Part shown: positions 25,947 to 36,211 of the stretch, in pieces
Layout of the letters: each line of letters opens with the position of its first letter
Position numbering within the stretch: position 1 is the first letter of the stretch
NCBI GenBank assembly: GCA_022841525.1
Contig: JALHRI010000007.1
Coordinates: 1 to 53,873 of the forward strand
DNA: 53,873 bases
From: Alphaproteobacteria bacterium
GTDB taxonomy: Bacteria > Pseudomonadota > Alphaproteobacteria > Rickettsiales > UBA3002
Reading direction: 5' to 3'
The notes under the pieces: model-generated
The model's database searches: none
Told to the model about the DNA's origin: nothing
What the model saw: only the letters and a program-made list of their open reading frames with translations
Translations under genes and position numbers: made by a program

Positions 25947-26011
25947 GTCATTGCGAGCGTAGCGAAGCAATCCAGACTGGATTGCCACGTCGCTTCGCTC
26001 CTCGCAATGAC
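25947..26011. repeat. GTCATTGCGAG-type REP palindrome in the mutY-thiC divergent spacer
   Basis: The two halves pair: GTCATTGCGAGCGTAGCGAA with TTCGCTCCTCGCAATGAC, and CAATCCAG with CTGGATTG at the centre. This palindrome takes up nearly all of the 87-base spacer between the two divergent starts. Single-arm relatives lie at 38907-38936, 39070-39104 and 50227-50264. Confidence 0.9.
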
Positions 26012-26022
26012 AACCTACATAA

Positions 26023-27971
<1,949 letters not shown>

Positions 27972-27972
<1 letters not shown>

Positions 27973-28706
27973 TGGAAAACGAAGTAATGTCGCTAAGCAA
28001 TAAACTAGAAGAACTTAGGCGTGCTCACAACATTGATCCATCAGTAGAATACTTCCAGTCCTATGAAGGATTATTACAGTATATAAAGTTATTATTTACT
28101 GCATCTGGTGGAGCAATTATTGCTCTAATTACTCTGATTGCGAGTTATTCGAATAGCGCCGAAAGAAAGAATTTAATTTTAACTCTTAGCCAAGCATTCG
28201 AAGGATATTTTTCTGCTCTATTTATATGCTTTATTGCATTAGCATTATGGGTATTCACATGTAGAGCTAAGTATGATCAAGCGATACATGAATCCTTAGT
28301 TCGCTTGTTAAACAAAGAAATTGCCCCAGTCTTTAGTGAATACGAATCACAAATTAAGAAATATAAAGATTCACTAGATTTGCAAAAAAATAGATTAGAA
28401 AATCTAGACGAAAGTTTTGATAGTCTAGAGAAAGCAGATCTTAATAAAGAACAAAAAGCAAAGGTGAGCTATCTCAGATATGACCAACGTAAGCTACAAA
28501 ATGAATTTAATAGAAGCTTGGAGAAGCATCCGGTAGAATCTTTAAATAAGATCAAAGAAAAGCACAAAAAAATAGTCAAGTCTGTTTCTTACGGACAAGC
28601 CGGAATAAACTTTTTCTCATTAACTGTTGTAGTAGTGCTAGCTTGGGGGACTTGGATTTTTTATACCACATCAAAAGGTCTAATTATTGGTATCCAAGGA
28701 CTGTAA
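27972..28706 (+). CDS. Unknown AT-rich membrane protein with coiled coil (ORFan-like)
   Basis: I recognise no family. Counting from the ATG at 27972, which overlaps the thiC stop, the 244-residue protein has membrane segments near residues 41-60 (FTASGGAIIALITLIASYS) and 80-96 (YFSALFICFIALALWVF). A long charged coiled-coil region follows (about 110-205), then a C-terminal membrane segment (about 216-238). The base composition and codon choice are visibly AT-rich against its neighbours. It lies between two copies of the thiC 3' end. The arrangement of two helices, a coiled coil and one helix is seen in some defence or signalling proteins, but no catalytic domain is present. Confidence 0.75.
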
Positions 28707-28814
28707 AAGACTATCTCAAAAGACATTCATGTAGATTAAAGGCCAAGCTCTGCTATTAAACAAATCTGATATCATTAAAATTTCTGGCGCTGACAAAATC
28801 AGCTGGATTAGTCA

Positions 28815-28937
28815 ATGACCCACCCCGACACACTCGCCATTTTGCTAAATACGCGCACGATTGCGATGATTGGCGTATCAGATAATATCGACCGCCCAAG
28901 CAACGGCGGCTCGGAGATTTACAAAAAGGTGGGCTAG
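28815..28937 (+). pseudogene. 5' fragment of a CoA-binding (YccU-like) gene fused to the duplicated thiC end
   Basis: A 40-residue frame reads MTHPDTLAILLNTRTIAMIG, then VSDNIDRPSN, then [10 protein letters not shown]. The first 30 residues match the start of the YccU-type CoA-binding family, whose members have a TIAxVGxSxxxxRPS opening strand and loop. The last ten are the thiC C-terminus in frame. The Rossmann domain is otherwise missing. It is a recombination scar rather than a functional CoA-binding protein, though it could still be translated. Confidence 0.78.
28903..28933. repeat. Distal copy of the 31-base thiC-end direct repeat
   Basis: This copy is identical to 27938-27968. Its following TAG stop is directly joined to a strong intrinsic terminator, so this copy probably marks the original end of the thiC transcription unit. 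Confidence 0.92.
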
Positions 28938-28938
28938 T

Positions 28939-28970
28939 AAAAAACCCTCTCCCGATGGGAGAGGTTTTTT
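28939..28970 (+). terminator. Intrinsic terminator after the duplicated thiC end
   Basis: A perfect stem CCTCTCCC/GGGAGAGG with a GAT loop is flanked by an A-run before and six T after, two bases downstream of the TAG. It could work in both directions. Confidence 0.93.
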
Positions 28971-29047
28971 ACTCTGTTCAGAAAATCTGCCATTCTTTAG
29001 TTGCGCACCCTTTGATTTTCTAATTAGTCTCTAGCTCGGAGTAGCAC

Positions 29048-29284
29048 ATGAAAGAATACAAAGCCGTTATTTATCAGGAATCGATGCTGGGGTCACTGTT
29101 GCTTGGCCAGTCGAAAATTGATCCGGAAAAACTCACCAAAATGCTCAATGATTTTGCGCGCGAGGGCTGGCGCGTCATCGAGATTATCCGCGAGCAGCGC
29201 CGCATGTTGCTGGTGGCCTCGCGCGAGGCATTCCTTGTGGTGCTCGAGCGCGATAAGCGCCCTGCCCCTGCCGGAGCGAATTAG
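29048..29284 (+). CDS. DUF4177-like small protein
   Basis: The 78-residue protein matches the DUF4177 pattern: an opening YKAVIYQE strand, a central LNDFAREGWRVIEII block and a C-terminal VVLERDK strand. Its molecular function is not known. The stop codon overlaps the GTG start of the next gene by one base, so the pair is probably co-expressed. Residues MLGSLLLGQSKIDPEKL are typical of a subgroup common in alphaproteobacteria. Confidence 0.75.
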   Translation: MKEYKAVIYQESMLGSLLLGQSKIDPEKLTKMLNDFAREGWRVIEIIREQRRMLLVASREAFLVVLERDKRPAPAGAN

Positions 29285-29778
29285 TGCGCCCGTTTCTCAT
29301 CGCCTTTGGTGCGCTCATCGTGCTGGTTAGCGCTACCTGGAGCGTGCAGGAGCGCCTCTCATCCCTACACATGCTGACGCTGCCTGAGGAAACGGCAAGC
29401 ACGCACGCAACCGTGACGCAGCTTGACTTGCCGCAAGGCGCAGCACCAGCGTCTGCGGCAGCGCGCGCACGCGTCACGCTGTCGTATGACGTAGGCGGCA
29501 AAGACTATGGCCGCGTGCTGCTGGTGAAGCTCAGCGAACTGACGTACAAGCAAGATCAGCGCATCCCCATGTTGTACCTCAAACGTGCACCGCAGGTGAT
29601 GGTGCTGGAAGATGAGCGCGGCAGCATCAAGGAGGATATTCACGGGCTGCAACTTCTGCTGATCATCCTTGGCACCGCGGCGTTTTTGGTGCCGCTGGGC
29701 TTAGCAGGCCGCGCCCGCAAACGATTCAAAGCCGCCCTGCGTGCAAAGCAATTGGCGCAGCCATCTTCAAACTTATAG
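29284..29778 (+). CDS. Membrane protein with DUF3592-like layout
   Basis: The 164-residue protein has an N-terminal membrane segment (about residues 4-20), an extracytoplasmic domain of about 100 residues containing ATVTQLDLP, ARVTLSYDVGGKDYGRVLLV and LYLKRAPQVMVL, and a second membrane helix (about 124-142). A basic tail follows. The arrangement of helix, beta-rich domain and helix suggests DUF3592, but the match is loose. It starts with GTG overlapping the DUF4177-like stop. Its end overlaps convergent mutT by six bases. Confidence 0.6.
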   Translation: MRPFLIAFGALIVLVSATWSVQERLSSLHMLTLPEETASTHATVTQLDLPQGAAPASAAARARVTLSYDVGGKDYGRVLLVKLSELTYKQDQRIPMLYLKRAPQVMVLEDERGSIKEDIHGLQLLLIILGTAAFLVPLGLAGRARKRFKAALRAKQLAQPSSNL

Positions 29779-30174
29779 CACTGCCGCTTCCAGCGCAGCA
29801 ATCAGCGGCACATCGGCCGGGGGCATGGGCACTTGGCGCAGCTCGCGCGGGCGTTTCCACATCAGCGCCTGAGCTTCGCGCGACTGCGCAATGCCCTCCC
29901 AGCGGCGGCAGATATACAGAAGCATCAGCAGGTGAAAATGCTCATAGGCGTGACTGACAAATTGCAGCGGGCTGAAGCAGTGCGTGCAGAGTTCTACGCC
30001 CAGCTCCTCGCGCAGTTCACGAATGAGGGCGGCTTCCGGTGTTTCGCCCGCGTCAACTTTGCCGCCGGGAAATTCCCACAAGCCCGCCATGTGCTTGCCT
30101 TCAGGCCGCTGCGCGATCAGCACGCGACCATCGGCATCAATCAGCGCGCCAGCAGCAACAAGGATGGTTTTCAT
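29773..30174 (-). CDS. mutT: MutT-family NUDIX hydrolase (8-oxo-dGTP diphosphatase)
   Basis: The 133-residue enzyme has a complete NUDIX box, GGKVDAGETPEAALIRELRE followed by ELGV (residues 38-61), and the MutT-type opening VAAGALIDADGRVLIAQRP. It should hydrolyse 8-oxo-dGTP, which fits with MutY encoded 4 kb away. The length is normal. The upstream region holds a degenerate GCCGG-type palindrome (about 30178-30222). Confidence 0.9.
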   Translation of the reverse strand: MKTILVAAGALIDADGRVLIAQRPEGKHMAGLWEFPGGKVDAGETPEAALIRELREELGVELCTHCFSPLQFVSHAYEHFHLLMLLYICRRWEGIAQSREAQALMWKRPRELRQVPMPPADVPLIAALEAAVL

Positions 30175-30245
30175 GATAACGTGTCCTTACGTGGGGGTGC
30201 CGGAATAAGGCCGGTATCACCCGGTGTGGTGTTTTGACTCTTGCA

Positions 30246-30271
30246 CGTCATCCCGGGCTTGTCCCGGGATC
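30246..30271. repeat. Left 26-base inverted repeat flanking the GIY-YIG gene
   Basis: This arm reads CGTCATCCCGGGCTTGTCCC and six more bases, and is an exact reverse complement of 30587-30612. It is itself a small palindrome (TCCCGGG...CCCGGGA). The GIY-YIG stop codon lies within it. Confidence 0.95.
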
Positions 30272-30565
30272 GCCGTGCGTTAGCGTGAAGTATAAATCCT
30301 TCCAATCTGGGTTCATGCGTGAAATGGCATCGCACTTAATCGGCCTTGCCCAACGCTTAACGCGTTTTTCATGTATAATAGCGGCCTCCACACTATCGGT
30401 GGTTTCAAAATAAATCAGTTTATCAGCATTATATTTTGAGGTGAACCCCTTAATCAGCTTGTTTTTATGTTCATAGATGCGGCGCATCAAGTTGTTAGTC
30501 ACACCGGTGTAGAATACTGTGTGGTGGGTATTGGTGAGAATGTAGACGTAGAATTGTTCGCTCAT
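30248..30565 (-). CDS. GIY-YIG nuclease-domain protein
   Basis: The 105-residue protein has the GIY-YIG fold signature YVYILTNTHH then FYTGVTNNLMRRIYEHK, where the Tyr residues, R29 and the later Glu near KLIYFE line the active site. Single-domain members (UPF0213/UvrC-N-like) are widespread, but their role is mostly unknown. It looks AT-richer than its neighbours. The C-terminal HGDPGTSPG is translated from the inverted repeat. Its two flanking arms are perfect, so the gene looks like a mobile cassette or one associated with REP elements. Confidence 0.87.
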   Translation of the reverse strand: MSEQFYVYILTNTHHTVFYTGVTNNLMRRIYEHKNKLIKGFTSKYNADKLIYFETTDSVEAAIIHEKRVKRWARPIKCDAISRMNPDWKDLYFTLTHGDPGTSPG

Positions 30566-30586
30566 GCTTACGTATCCTTACGCGGA

Positions 30587-30612
30587 GATCCCGGGACAAG
30601 CCCGGGATGACG
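30587..30612. repeat. Right 26-base inverted repeat flanking the GIY-YIG gene
   Basis: This arm is the exact reverse complement of 30246-30271. It lies about 20 bases upstream of the GIY-YIG start. A CTTACGTATCCTTACG stretch beside it resembles ACGTGTCCTTACGTGG at 30179-30194, near the degenerate third copy upstream of mutT. Confidence 0.95.
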
Positions 30613-30662
30613 AGGTGGGGCTTTTCGAATCATCGAGCACACGAATCATCGAAACAGCACCC

Positions 30663-31886
30663 TCACGAACGATAATCCGCGTTGATGGAAATATAGCCAT
30701 GCGTAAGGTCGCACGTCCACACCGTGGCGTGGCCGTTGCCAAGGCCAATATCGGCGTGCAGGTGAATCTCGCGCGTTGCCATGTGTGCGCGCACGGGGGC
30801 TTCGTCGAAGCCTTCCACCCGCTCGCCGTGTTTGGCAATTAGCACCCCGCCGATGGAGACACTTAATCGGTCGCGGTCGACCTTCTCGCCGGATTTGCCC
30901 ACCGCCATCACCACCCGCCCCCAATTGGCGTCCTCGCCTGCAATGGCGGTTTTAATCAGCGGTGAATTGGCAATGCTGAGCGCGATTTTTTTTGCCGCCG
31001 CATGGTGCTCGGCGCCAGTGACATCGACGGTGATAAATTTCTGCGCGCCCTCGCCGTCTTTGGCGACCCATTTGGCCAGACAGGTCATCAACTCCGTGAG
31101 CAGCGCCTCAAAACGCGCAATATCCACCGCGTTATCGATGGCAATGCCCGAAGCGCCGGTGGCAAACAGTAAACACGTGTCGCTGGTTGAGGTATCACCA
31201 TCCACCGTCATGCAATTAAAGCTATGGCCGTTGGCGCGTTGCAGTATGGTTTGCAGTACCGGCATCGAGACTGCAGCATCGGTGGCAATGAACGCCAGCA
31301 TGGTGGCCATGTCCGGCGCGATCATGCCCGAGCCTTTGGCGATGCCGTGAATCGTAATCGGCTTGCCTTTGACCAGCATGGTGCGGGTTTCGGCTTTGGC
31401 AAACGTGTCGGTCGTCATGATGGTCGCCGCCGCATCGTGCCAGCCGCCCGTGTGCAAATCCGCCGCAAGCTGCGGCATCACCGCTTCGATTTTTTTCCCA
31501 TCCAGCGGCTCGCCAATCACACCGGTGGAAGCAAGCATCACGTGCTGCGGGTTGATACCAAGCGCACTGGCCGTAGCCTCGGCGGTTAACTGGCACGCCG
31601 CCACCCCCTTTTTGCCGGTAAAGGCATTGGCATTGCCGGAATTGACCACCAGCGCGCGGATGGGCTGACCCAGATTCGCGCGGCACCAATCCACCGCGGC
31701 GCTCGGCGCTTTGGAACGGGTGAACACGCCAGCACAAGTGGTGCCTTCGGCAAATTTCATCAGCAGCACATCGTTGCGTCCGGCATATTTAATACCGGCC
31801 TGCGCGACACTCATTTTCACACCGGCGAGTGGCGGCATGTCGGGCAGGCAGGCAGGCGCCAGTGGCGAAACGGGATAGTTACTCAT
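30663..31886 (-). CDS. argJ: Bifunctional glutamate N-acetyltransferase/ornithine acetyltransferase ArgJ
   Basis: The enzyme moves acetyl groups between N-acetylornithine and glutamate in arginine synthesis. The start at 31886 (MSNYPVSPLAPA) gives the usual 407 residues; a longer frame would have a Ser/Arg/Pro-rich extension with no family counterpart. The autocleavage site lies in IAPDMATMLAF, where the Thr becomes the new N-terminus and nucleophile of the beta chain. Other conserved parts are VVNSGNANAFTGKKG and AGEDANWGRVVMAVG. It overlaps the parvulin gene by eight bases. Confidence 0.95.
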   Translation of the reverse strand: MSNYPVSPLAPACLPDMPPLAGVKMSVAQAGIKYAGRNDVLLMKFAEGTTCAGVFTRSKAPSAAVDWCRANLGQPIRALVVNSGNANAFTGKKGVAACQLTAEATASALGINPQHVMLASTGVIGEPLDGKKIEAVMPQLAADLHTGGWHDAAATIMTTDTFAKAETRTMLVKGKPITIHGIAKGSGMIAPDMATMLAFIATDAAVSMPVLQTILQRANGHSFNCMTVDGDTSTSDTCLLFATGASGIAIDNAVDIARFEALLTELMTCLAKWVAKDGEGAQKFITVDVTGAEHHAAAKKIALSIANSPLIKTAIAGEDANWGRVVMAVGKSGEKVDRDRLSVSIGGVLIAKHGERVEGFDEAPVRAHMATREIHLHADIGLGNGHATVWTCDLTHGYISINADYRS

Positions 31887-33039
31887 CACTATCCGGCTTG
31901 GCGGCGGGTTTGGCTTCAGGGAGAGCTTCAAGCTTAGAACCGCCAGCGGCTGCGGGAGGCTTCGGCTCAACCTTGAGCTTCGAGTCCGGCTTTTTTTCAA
32001 GCTCCGATTTCTTCTCAGGCTCCGGCTTTTTCACTTCCGGTTTTTTGGGCTCTGGTTTGGCGGTAGCGCTCTTGCGCTCAAACGGAGCGTCCTGTTTTGG
32101 TTTTGGTGCTGCCACCGGCGCAGGCTTAGGCTTTGCCTCCGGTTTTTTCACTTCGGGTTTTTTCACTGGCGGCGTTTTCGCCGCGGGCTTCGACTGATTC
32201 AGGGCATCTGGAGAACTCGTCGCCGGATCGACGACCACAATCGCCGCTTGTTTGAGCAGTTGCTCAACATAGCTATTCATCGATTGCTCCTGCAGCTTCG
32301 CGCGCAGCTCTTCGCGCGATTGTTCGAAGGTGGGAATGGTGGCTTTGCGCACTTCATCGACACGGATAATATGCCAGCCCATCTGTGTTTTTACCGGCGC
32401 GGAAATGGCGTGCTTTTTCAGCGCGAAGGCCGCATCGGCAAACGGTTTATCGAGATCAGACGCGAGCATGTACCCCAGATCGCCTCCCTGCTCGGCCGTG
32501 GCCGGATCTTTAGAGAATTTCTCCGCCACTTCATCAAAAGCAGCGCCGCTGGTCAGCTGCTCGCGCACGCTGCGCGCTTCGTCTTCTGAGTGCAGTAAAA
32601 TATGGCGCACGCGAATTTCATTTTGCGCTTTTCGCCCCGCCACCAAGCGCTGATATTCGCTACGCACCGCGCTATCCGTCACGTTCGATGACGATTTACG
32701 GTTCAAAAATTCTTTCACCAGCACGCTGCGCTCGGCTTCTTCCAGTGCCTGTTTAATGCTTTCTTCCTCTGGCAAGCCCTGCTTTTTGGCTTCTTCCACC
32801 AGCACGCGCTCCACCATTAAACTACGCAGAAAATTCTGGCGCATTTCAGGCTGCACCATATCCAGATCCGGCGCCTGGCCTTCAGGAAAGAGTCGCTGCC
32901 ACTGGCGTTTGACTTCCCCCACCGTGATGTTGTCCTCACCGATTTTGAGCATCACCGCATCACCATTCTGCTCAGCATAGGCCGCATGCGCGCTCAGCAT
33001 CATCACCGCCGACACCGCAATTCTGCACAGTATGTTCAT
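31879..33039 (-). CDS. Secreted SurA/PpiC-like parvulin with Lys/Pro/Glu-rich tail
   Basis: Starting at the third of three consecutive ATG codons (33039), the 386-residue protein opens with a clear signal peptide (MNILCRIAVSAVMMLSAHAAYA). A SurA-like N-terminal helical domain follows. The parvulin domain (about residues 140-240) contains IRVRHILLHSEDEARSV, GGDLGYMLASDLDKPF and MGWHIIRVDEVR. The last 110 residues are low-complexity, rich in Lys, Pro, Glu and Ala (KPEVKKPEAKPKP-like). It should be a periplasmic prolyl isomerase or chaperone. GGGAG before the ATGs supports translation here. It is upstream of and overlaps argJ. Confidence 0.87.
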   Translation of the reverse strand: MNILCRIAVSAVMMLSAHAAYAEQNGDAVMLKIGEDNITVGEVKRQWQRLFPEGQAPDLDMVQPEMRQNFLRSLMVERVLVEEAKKQGLPEEESIKQALEEAERSVLVKEFLNRKSSSNVTDSAVRSEYQRLVAGRKAQNEIRVRHILLHSEDEARSVREQLTSGAAFDEVAEKFSKDPATAEQGGDLGYMLASDLDKPFADAAFALKKHAISAPVKTQMGWHIIRVDEVRKATIPTFEQSREELRAKLQEQSMNSYVEQLLKQAAIVVVDPATSSPDALNQSKPAAKTPPVKKPEVKKPEAKPKPAPVAAPKPKQDAPFERKSATAKPEPKKPEVKKPEPEKKSELEKKPDSKLKVEPKPPAAAGGSKLEALPEAKPAAKPDSDE

Positions 33040-33194
33040 CATCATCTCTCCCACCGGATAAGCGCTAACATCCAACGCATACAGGTTTTGTGGCCGTGCG
33101 CAAGCCCCTCCTTCGCGTCGCACGAGGGCGGGATTGACTTATGGCCTGACACTCCCTAGATGAAAACCATGAAACCTTTAGCCAATGTAAGGAT

Positions 33195-35909
33195 ATGGGC
33201 GTGATCAGCAACTTCGCCAGAAAGATTTTTGGCACTTCCAACGAGCGCATCGTGCGCGGCATGCGTAAAGACGTCGATGCCATGAACGCCCGCGAGGCGC
33301 ATTTCGCCGCGATGAGCGATGCCCAGCTTCAAGCGCAAACCGCTGCCTTTCGCCTAAAGCTGGAAAATGGCGTACCGCTTAAAACAATCATGGTGGATGC
33401 GTTTGCCGTGGTGCGTGAGGCCGCGCGCCGCGTACTGTCCATGCGCCATTTCGATGTACAGCTCATCGGCGGCATGGTGCTCAACAGCGGCATGATTGCG
33501 GAGATGAAAACCGGCGAAGGCAAAACGCTGGTGGCAACCTTGCCTGCGTACCTCAACGCGCTCTCGGGAAAAGGCGTGCATATTGTCACGGTGAATGACT
33601 ACCTGGCGCAGCGCGACGCCGCCTGGATGGGGCAGATTTTCGGCTTTCTTGGGCTTTCCGTCGGCGTGATTCACCACGGCCTCAGCGATGATGAGCGCCG
33701 CGCCGCCTACAGCTGCGACATTACCTACGCCACCAATAACGAGCTGGGCTTTGATTATCTGCGCGATAATATGAAATACAGCCGCGACGAAATGGTGCAG
33801 CGCCCCTTTCACTACGCCATTGTCGATGAAGTGGATTCCATTTTAGTCGATGAAGCGCGCACACCACTGATTATTTCTGGCCCCACGGAAGACAATTCCG
33901 AGCTGTATATGCAGGTAAACACGCTGATGCCGAAACTGGTGGCCGGCGAACATTACGAACGCGATGAGAAAAGCCGCAACGTTTCGCTCAACGATGCTGG
34001 CGTGCAGGAGGTTGAGCAGATGTTAGACGCGCTCGGCCTGCTGAAATCCGGCACCGCGCTTTACGATATTGAAAACGTGCATGTGGTGCATCACGTCAAT
34101 CAGGCGCTCAAAGCGCACACCCTGTTCGCGCGCGACCGCGATTACATTGTCAAAGATGGCCGCGTGGTGATTATTGATGAATTCACCGGCCGCATGATGG
34201 AAGGTAGGCGCTATTCCGAAGGCCTGCATCAGGCGCTGGAAGCCAAGGAAGACGTACCGATTCAAAACGAAAATCAGACGCTGGCCTCCATCACCTTCCA
34301 GAATTATTTCAGGCTGTATCCCAAGCTCTCGGGCATGACCGGCACCGCCATGACCGAGGCCGCCGAATTTGCCGATATTTATAAGCTCGAAGTGGTGGAG
34401 ATTCCCACCAACGTACCGGTCAGCCGCATCGATCATGACGATGAAATCTACCGTACCGGCGCCGAGCGCGACAAGGCGGTGATTACGCTGATTCAGGAAT
34501 GCCATGCGCGCAGCCAGCCGGTGTTGGTAGGTACGGTCAGCATCGAAAGCTCGGAGAGTTTTTCAAAAACGCTGAAAAAAGCGGGCATCAAACACCAAGT
34601 GCTCAACGCGCGCTACCATGAACAAGAAGCCCAAATTATCGCCCAGGCCGGAAGGCCAGGGGCAGTCACCATTGCCACCAACATGGCTGGCCGCGGCACC
34701 GATATTATGCTCGGCGGCAATGCCAGCATGCGCATTGCCACTGAGTGCGCCGACATCCATGATGCAGGCAAGCGCGAAGAAGCGGCCGCGCGCATTCGCG
34801 AGGAAGTCGCGCGCGATAAAGAACGGGTGAAAGAAGCGGGCGGGCTGTTCGTGATTGGCACCGAGCGCCATGAAAGCCGGCGCATCGATAATCAGTTGCG
34901 CGGTCGCTCCGGCCGTCAGGGTGATCCGGGCGCATCGAAATTTTTCCTCTCGCTGCAAGACGATTTAATGCGCATTTTCGGCTCCGAACGCATGGATTCG
35001 ATGCTGCAAAAACTGGGCTTAAAAGAAGACGAAGCCATTTTCCACCCGTGGATGAACAAAGCCATCGAGCGTGCGCAAACCAAGGTGGAACAACGCAATT
35101 ACGAGATTCGCAAAACCCTGCTCAAGTTCGATGACGTGATGAACGATCAGCGCAAAGTCATCTACGAAGAGCGCATTGGGCTGATGGAAACCGACGATGT
35201 CACCGAGACCGTAGAAGGCATGATCGCCGATGTCAGCAGCCAGCTGATTGCCACCTACATCCCCAAAGAATCCTACGCAGAAAGCTGGGATTTGGCGGGA
35301 CTGCACACCGAAATTCTACGCATTTACGGGCTGGATTTACCCGTGGCCGACTGGGCGCGCGAAGAAGGAATTGCCGATGATGAAATTCGCGCCCGCCTGG
35401 ATGACGCGGTGAACAACCACATGGCTACGCGCATGGCCAAATTCCCGCCGGATGTATACAAACTCGCGGAAAAACGGGTGCTGATGCAAACGCTCGATCA
35501 GCTATGGAAAGACCATTTGCTCTCGCTCGATCATTTGCGTCAGGGCATTAATCTGCGCGCCTATGCGCAGCGCGACCCCTTAAATGAATATAAGCAGGAA
35601 GCCTTCACCCTGTTCGAGGCGATGCTCACCCATCTGCGCGAGATGGTGGTGATGCGCCTGTCGCGGATGGAGATTAAAGTCACGCTCACCAACGATATTA
35701 TGCGGCTTTCCGGTAGTCAGGTGATGCACGAGAACCGCGGTGAAGAGGAACAAGGCGGGGCGGCGGCCAGCGCTGCATCGAACCGCGTCGTGCCGCCTGG
35801 CCAGCGCAACCCTCGCGATCCTTCGACATGGGGCAAGGTTGGCCGTAACGAAGACTGCCCCTGCGGATCGGGTAAAAAATACAAACACTGCCACGGTAAA
35901 CTGGCGTAG
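33195..35909 (+). CDS. secA: Preprotein translocase ATPase SecA
   Basis: The 904-residue motor pushes preproteins through SecYEG. It has the Walker A loop MKTGEGKTL (residues 104-112), the [16 protein letters not shown] block near residue 209, [33 protein letters not shown] and [11 protein letters not shown] in the helicase core, and [20 protein letters not shown] in the scaffold. The C-terminal SEC-C zinc motif is complete ([18 protein letters not shown]). The length is normal. It is divergent from the parvulin gene and followed by a large palindromic repeat. Confidence 0.98.
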   Translation: MGVISNFARKIFGTSNERIVRGMRKDVDAMNAREAHFAAMSDAQLQAQTAAFRLKLENGVPLKTIMVDAFAVVREAARRVLSMRHFDVQLIGGMVLNSGMIAEMKTGEGKTLVATLPAYLNALSGKGVHIVTVNDYLAQRDAAWMGQIFGFLGLSVGVIHHGLSDDERRAAYSCDITYATNNELGFDYLRDNMKYSRDEMVQRPFHYAIVDEVDSILVDEARTPLIISGPTEDNSELYMQVNTLMPKLVAGEHYERDEKSRNVSLNDAGVQEVEQMLDALGLLKSGTALYDIENVHVVHHVNQALKAHTLFARDRDYIVKDGRVVIIDEFTGRMMEGRRYSEGLHQALEAKEDVPIQNENQTLASITFQNYFRLYPKLSGMTGTAMTEAAEFADIYKLEVVEIPTNVPVSRIDHDDEIYRTGAERDKAVITLIQECHARSQPVLVGTVSIESSESFSKTLKKAGIKHQVLNARYHEQEAQIIAQAGRPGAVTIATNMAGRGTDIMLGGNASMRIATECADIHDAGKREEAAARIREEVARDKERVKEAGGLFVIGTERHESRRIDNQLRGRSGRQGDPGASKFFLSLQDDLMRIFGSERMDSMLQKLGLKEDEAIFHPWMNKAIERAQTKVEQRNYEIRKTLLKFDDVMNDQRKVIYEERIGLMETDDVTETVEGMIADVSSQLIATYIPKESYAESWDLAGLHTEILRIYGLDLPVADWAREEGIADDEIRARLDDAVNNHMATRMAKFPPDVYKLAEKRVLMQTLDQLWKDHLLSLDHLRQGINLRAYAQRDPLNEYKQEAFTLFEAMLTHLREMVVMRLSRMEIKVTLTNDIMRLSGSQVMHENRGEEEQGGAAASAASNRVVPPGQRNPRDPSTWGKVGRNEDCPCGSGKKYKHCHGKLA

Positions 35910-35911
35910 CT

Positions 35912-36050
35912 AGTGAGTGGTGGGTAGTGGTCATGCCGTCGAATGACGGCATCCGCGCCAGTCATTCAAAGGGTACACATTAAACGCTAACGCGTTTATT
36001 ATGTCCCCTTACGTCACCACCACCCACCACCACCACCCACTACTCACCCT
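35912..36050. repeat. Large imperfect inverted repeat after secA
   Basis: The left end, AGTGAGTGGTGGGTAGTGG, is matched by CCACCACCCACTACTCAC at the right end. Between them lie a TGCCGT/ACGGCA palindrome like the one before crcB and an AAACGCTAACGCGTTTA palindrome. The roughly 300-base spacer between secA and the next gene is otherwise filled by the PhoB-box promoter. No gene is seen. Confidence 0.78.
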
Positions 36051-36145
36051 CTACAAAAATCGCCCTTTACATATTGCGAATGATTTGCAATAGCAGACGC
36101 AAGCCCTTTGGCGCGACGTGAATATTTTCATCTTTTTTGCCCAAC

Positions 36146-36163
36146 TTGTCATCGAATTGTCAT
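36146..36163 (+). promoter_or_regulatory. PhoB-box-like site upstream of the 36212-38902 operon
   Basis: TTGTCATCGAATTGTCAT is two identical half-sites in the 7-4-7 PhoB arrangement; it differs from the 19728 box only in the spacer (CGAA rather than CAAA). A -10-like TAGGGT begins ten bases after it, the same spacing as at 19756. The predicted leader is about 30 bases. Confidence 0.78.
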
Positions 36164-36211
36164 GTTTGGGGGTTAGGGTGGAAGGGTTCACCAACAAATA
36201 TCGGTAAGTAT

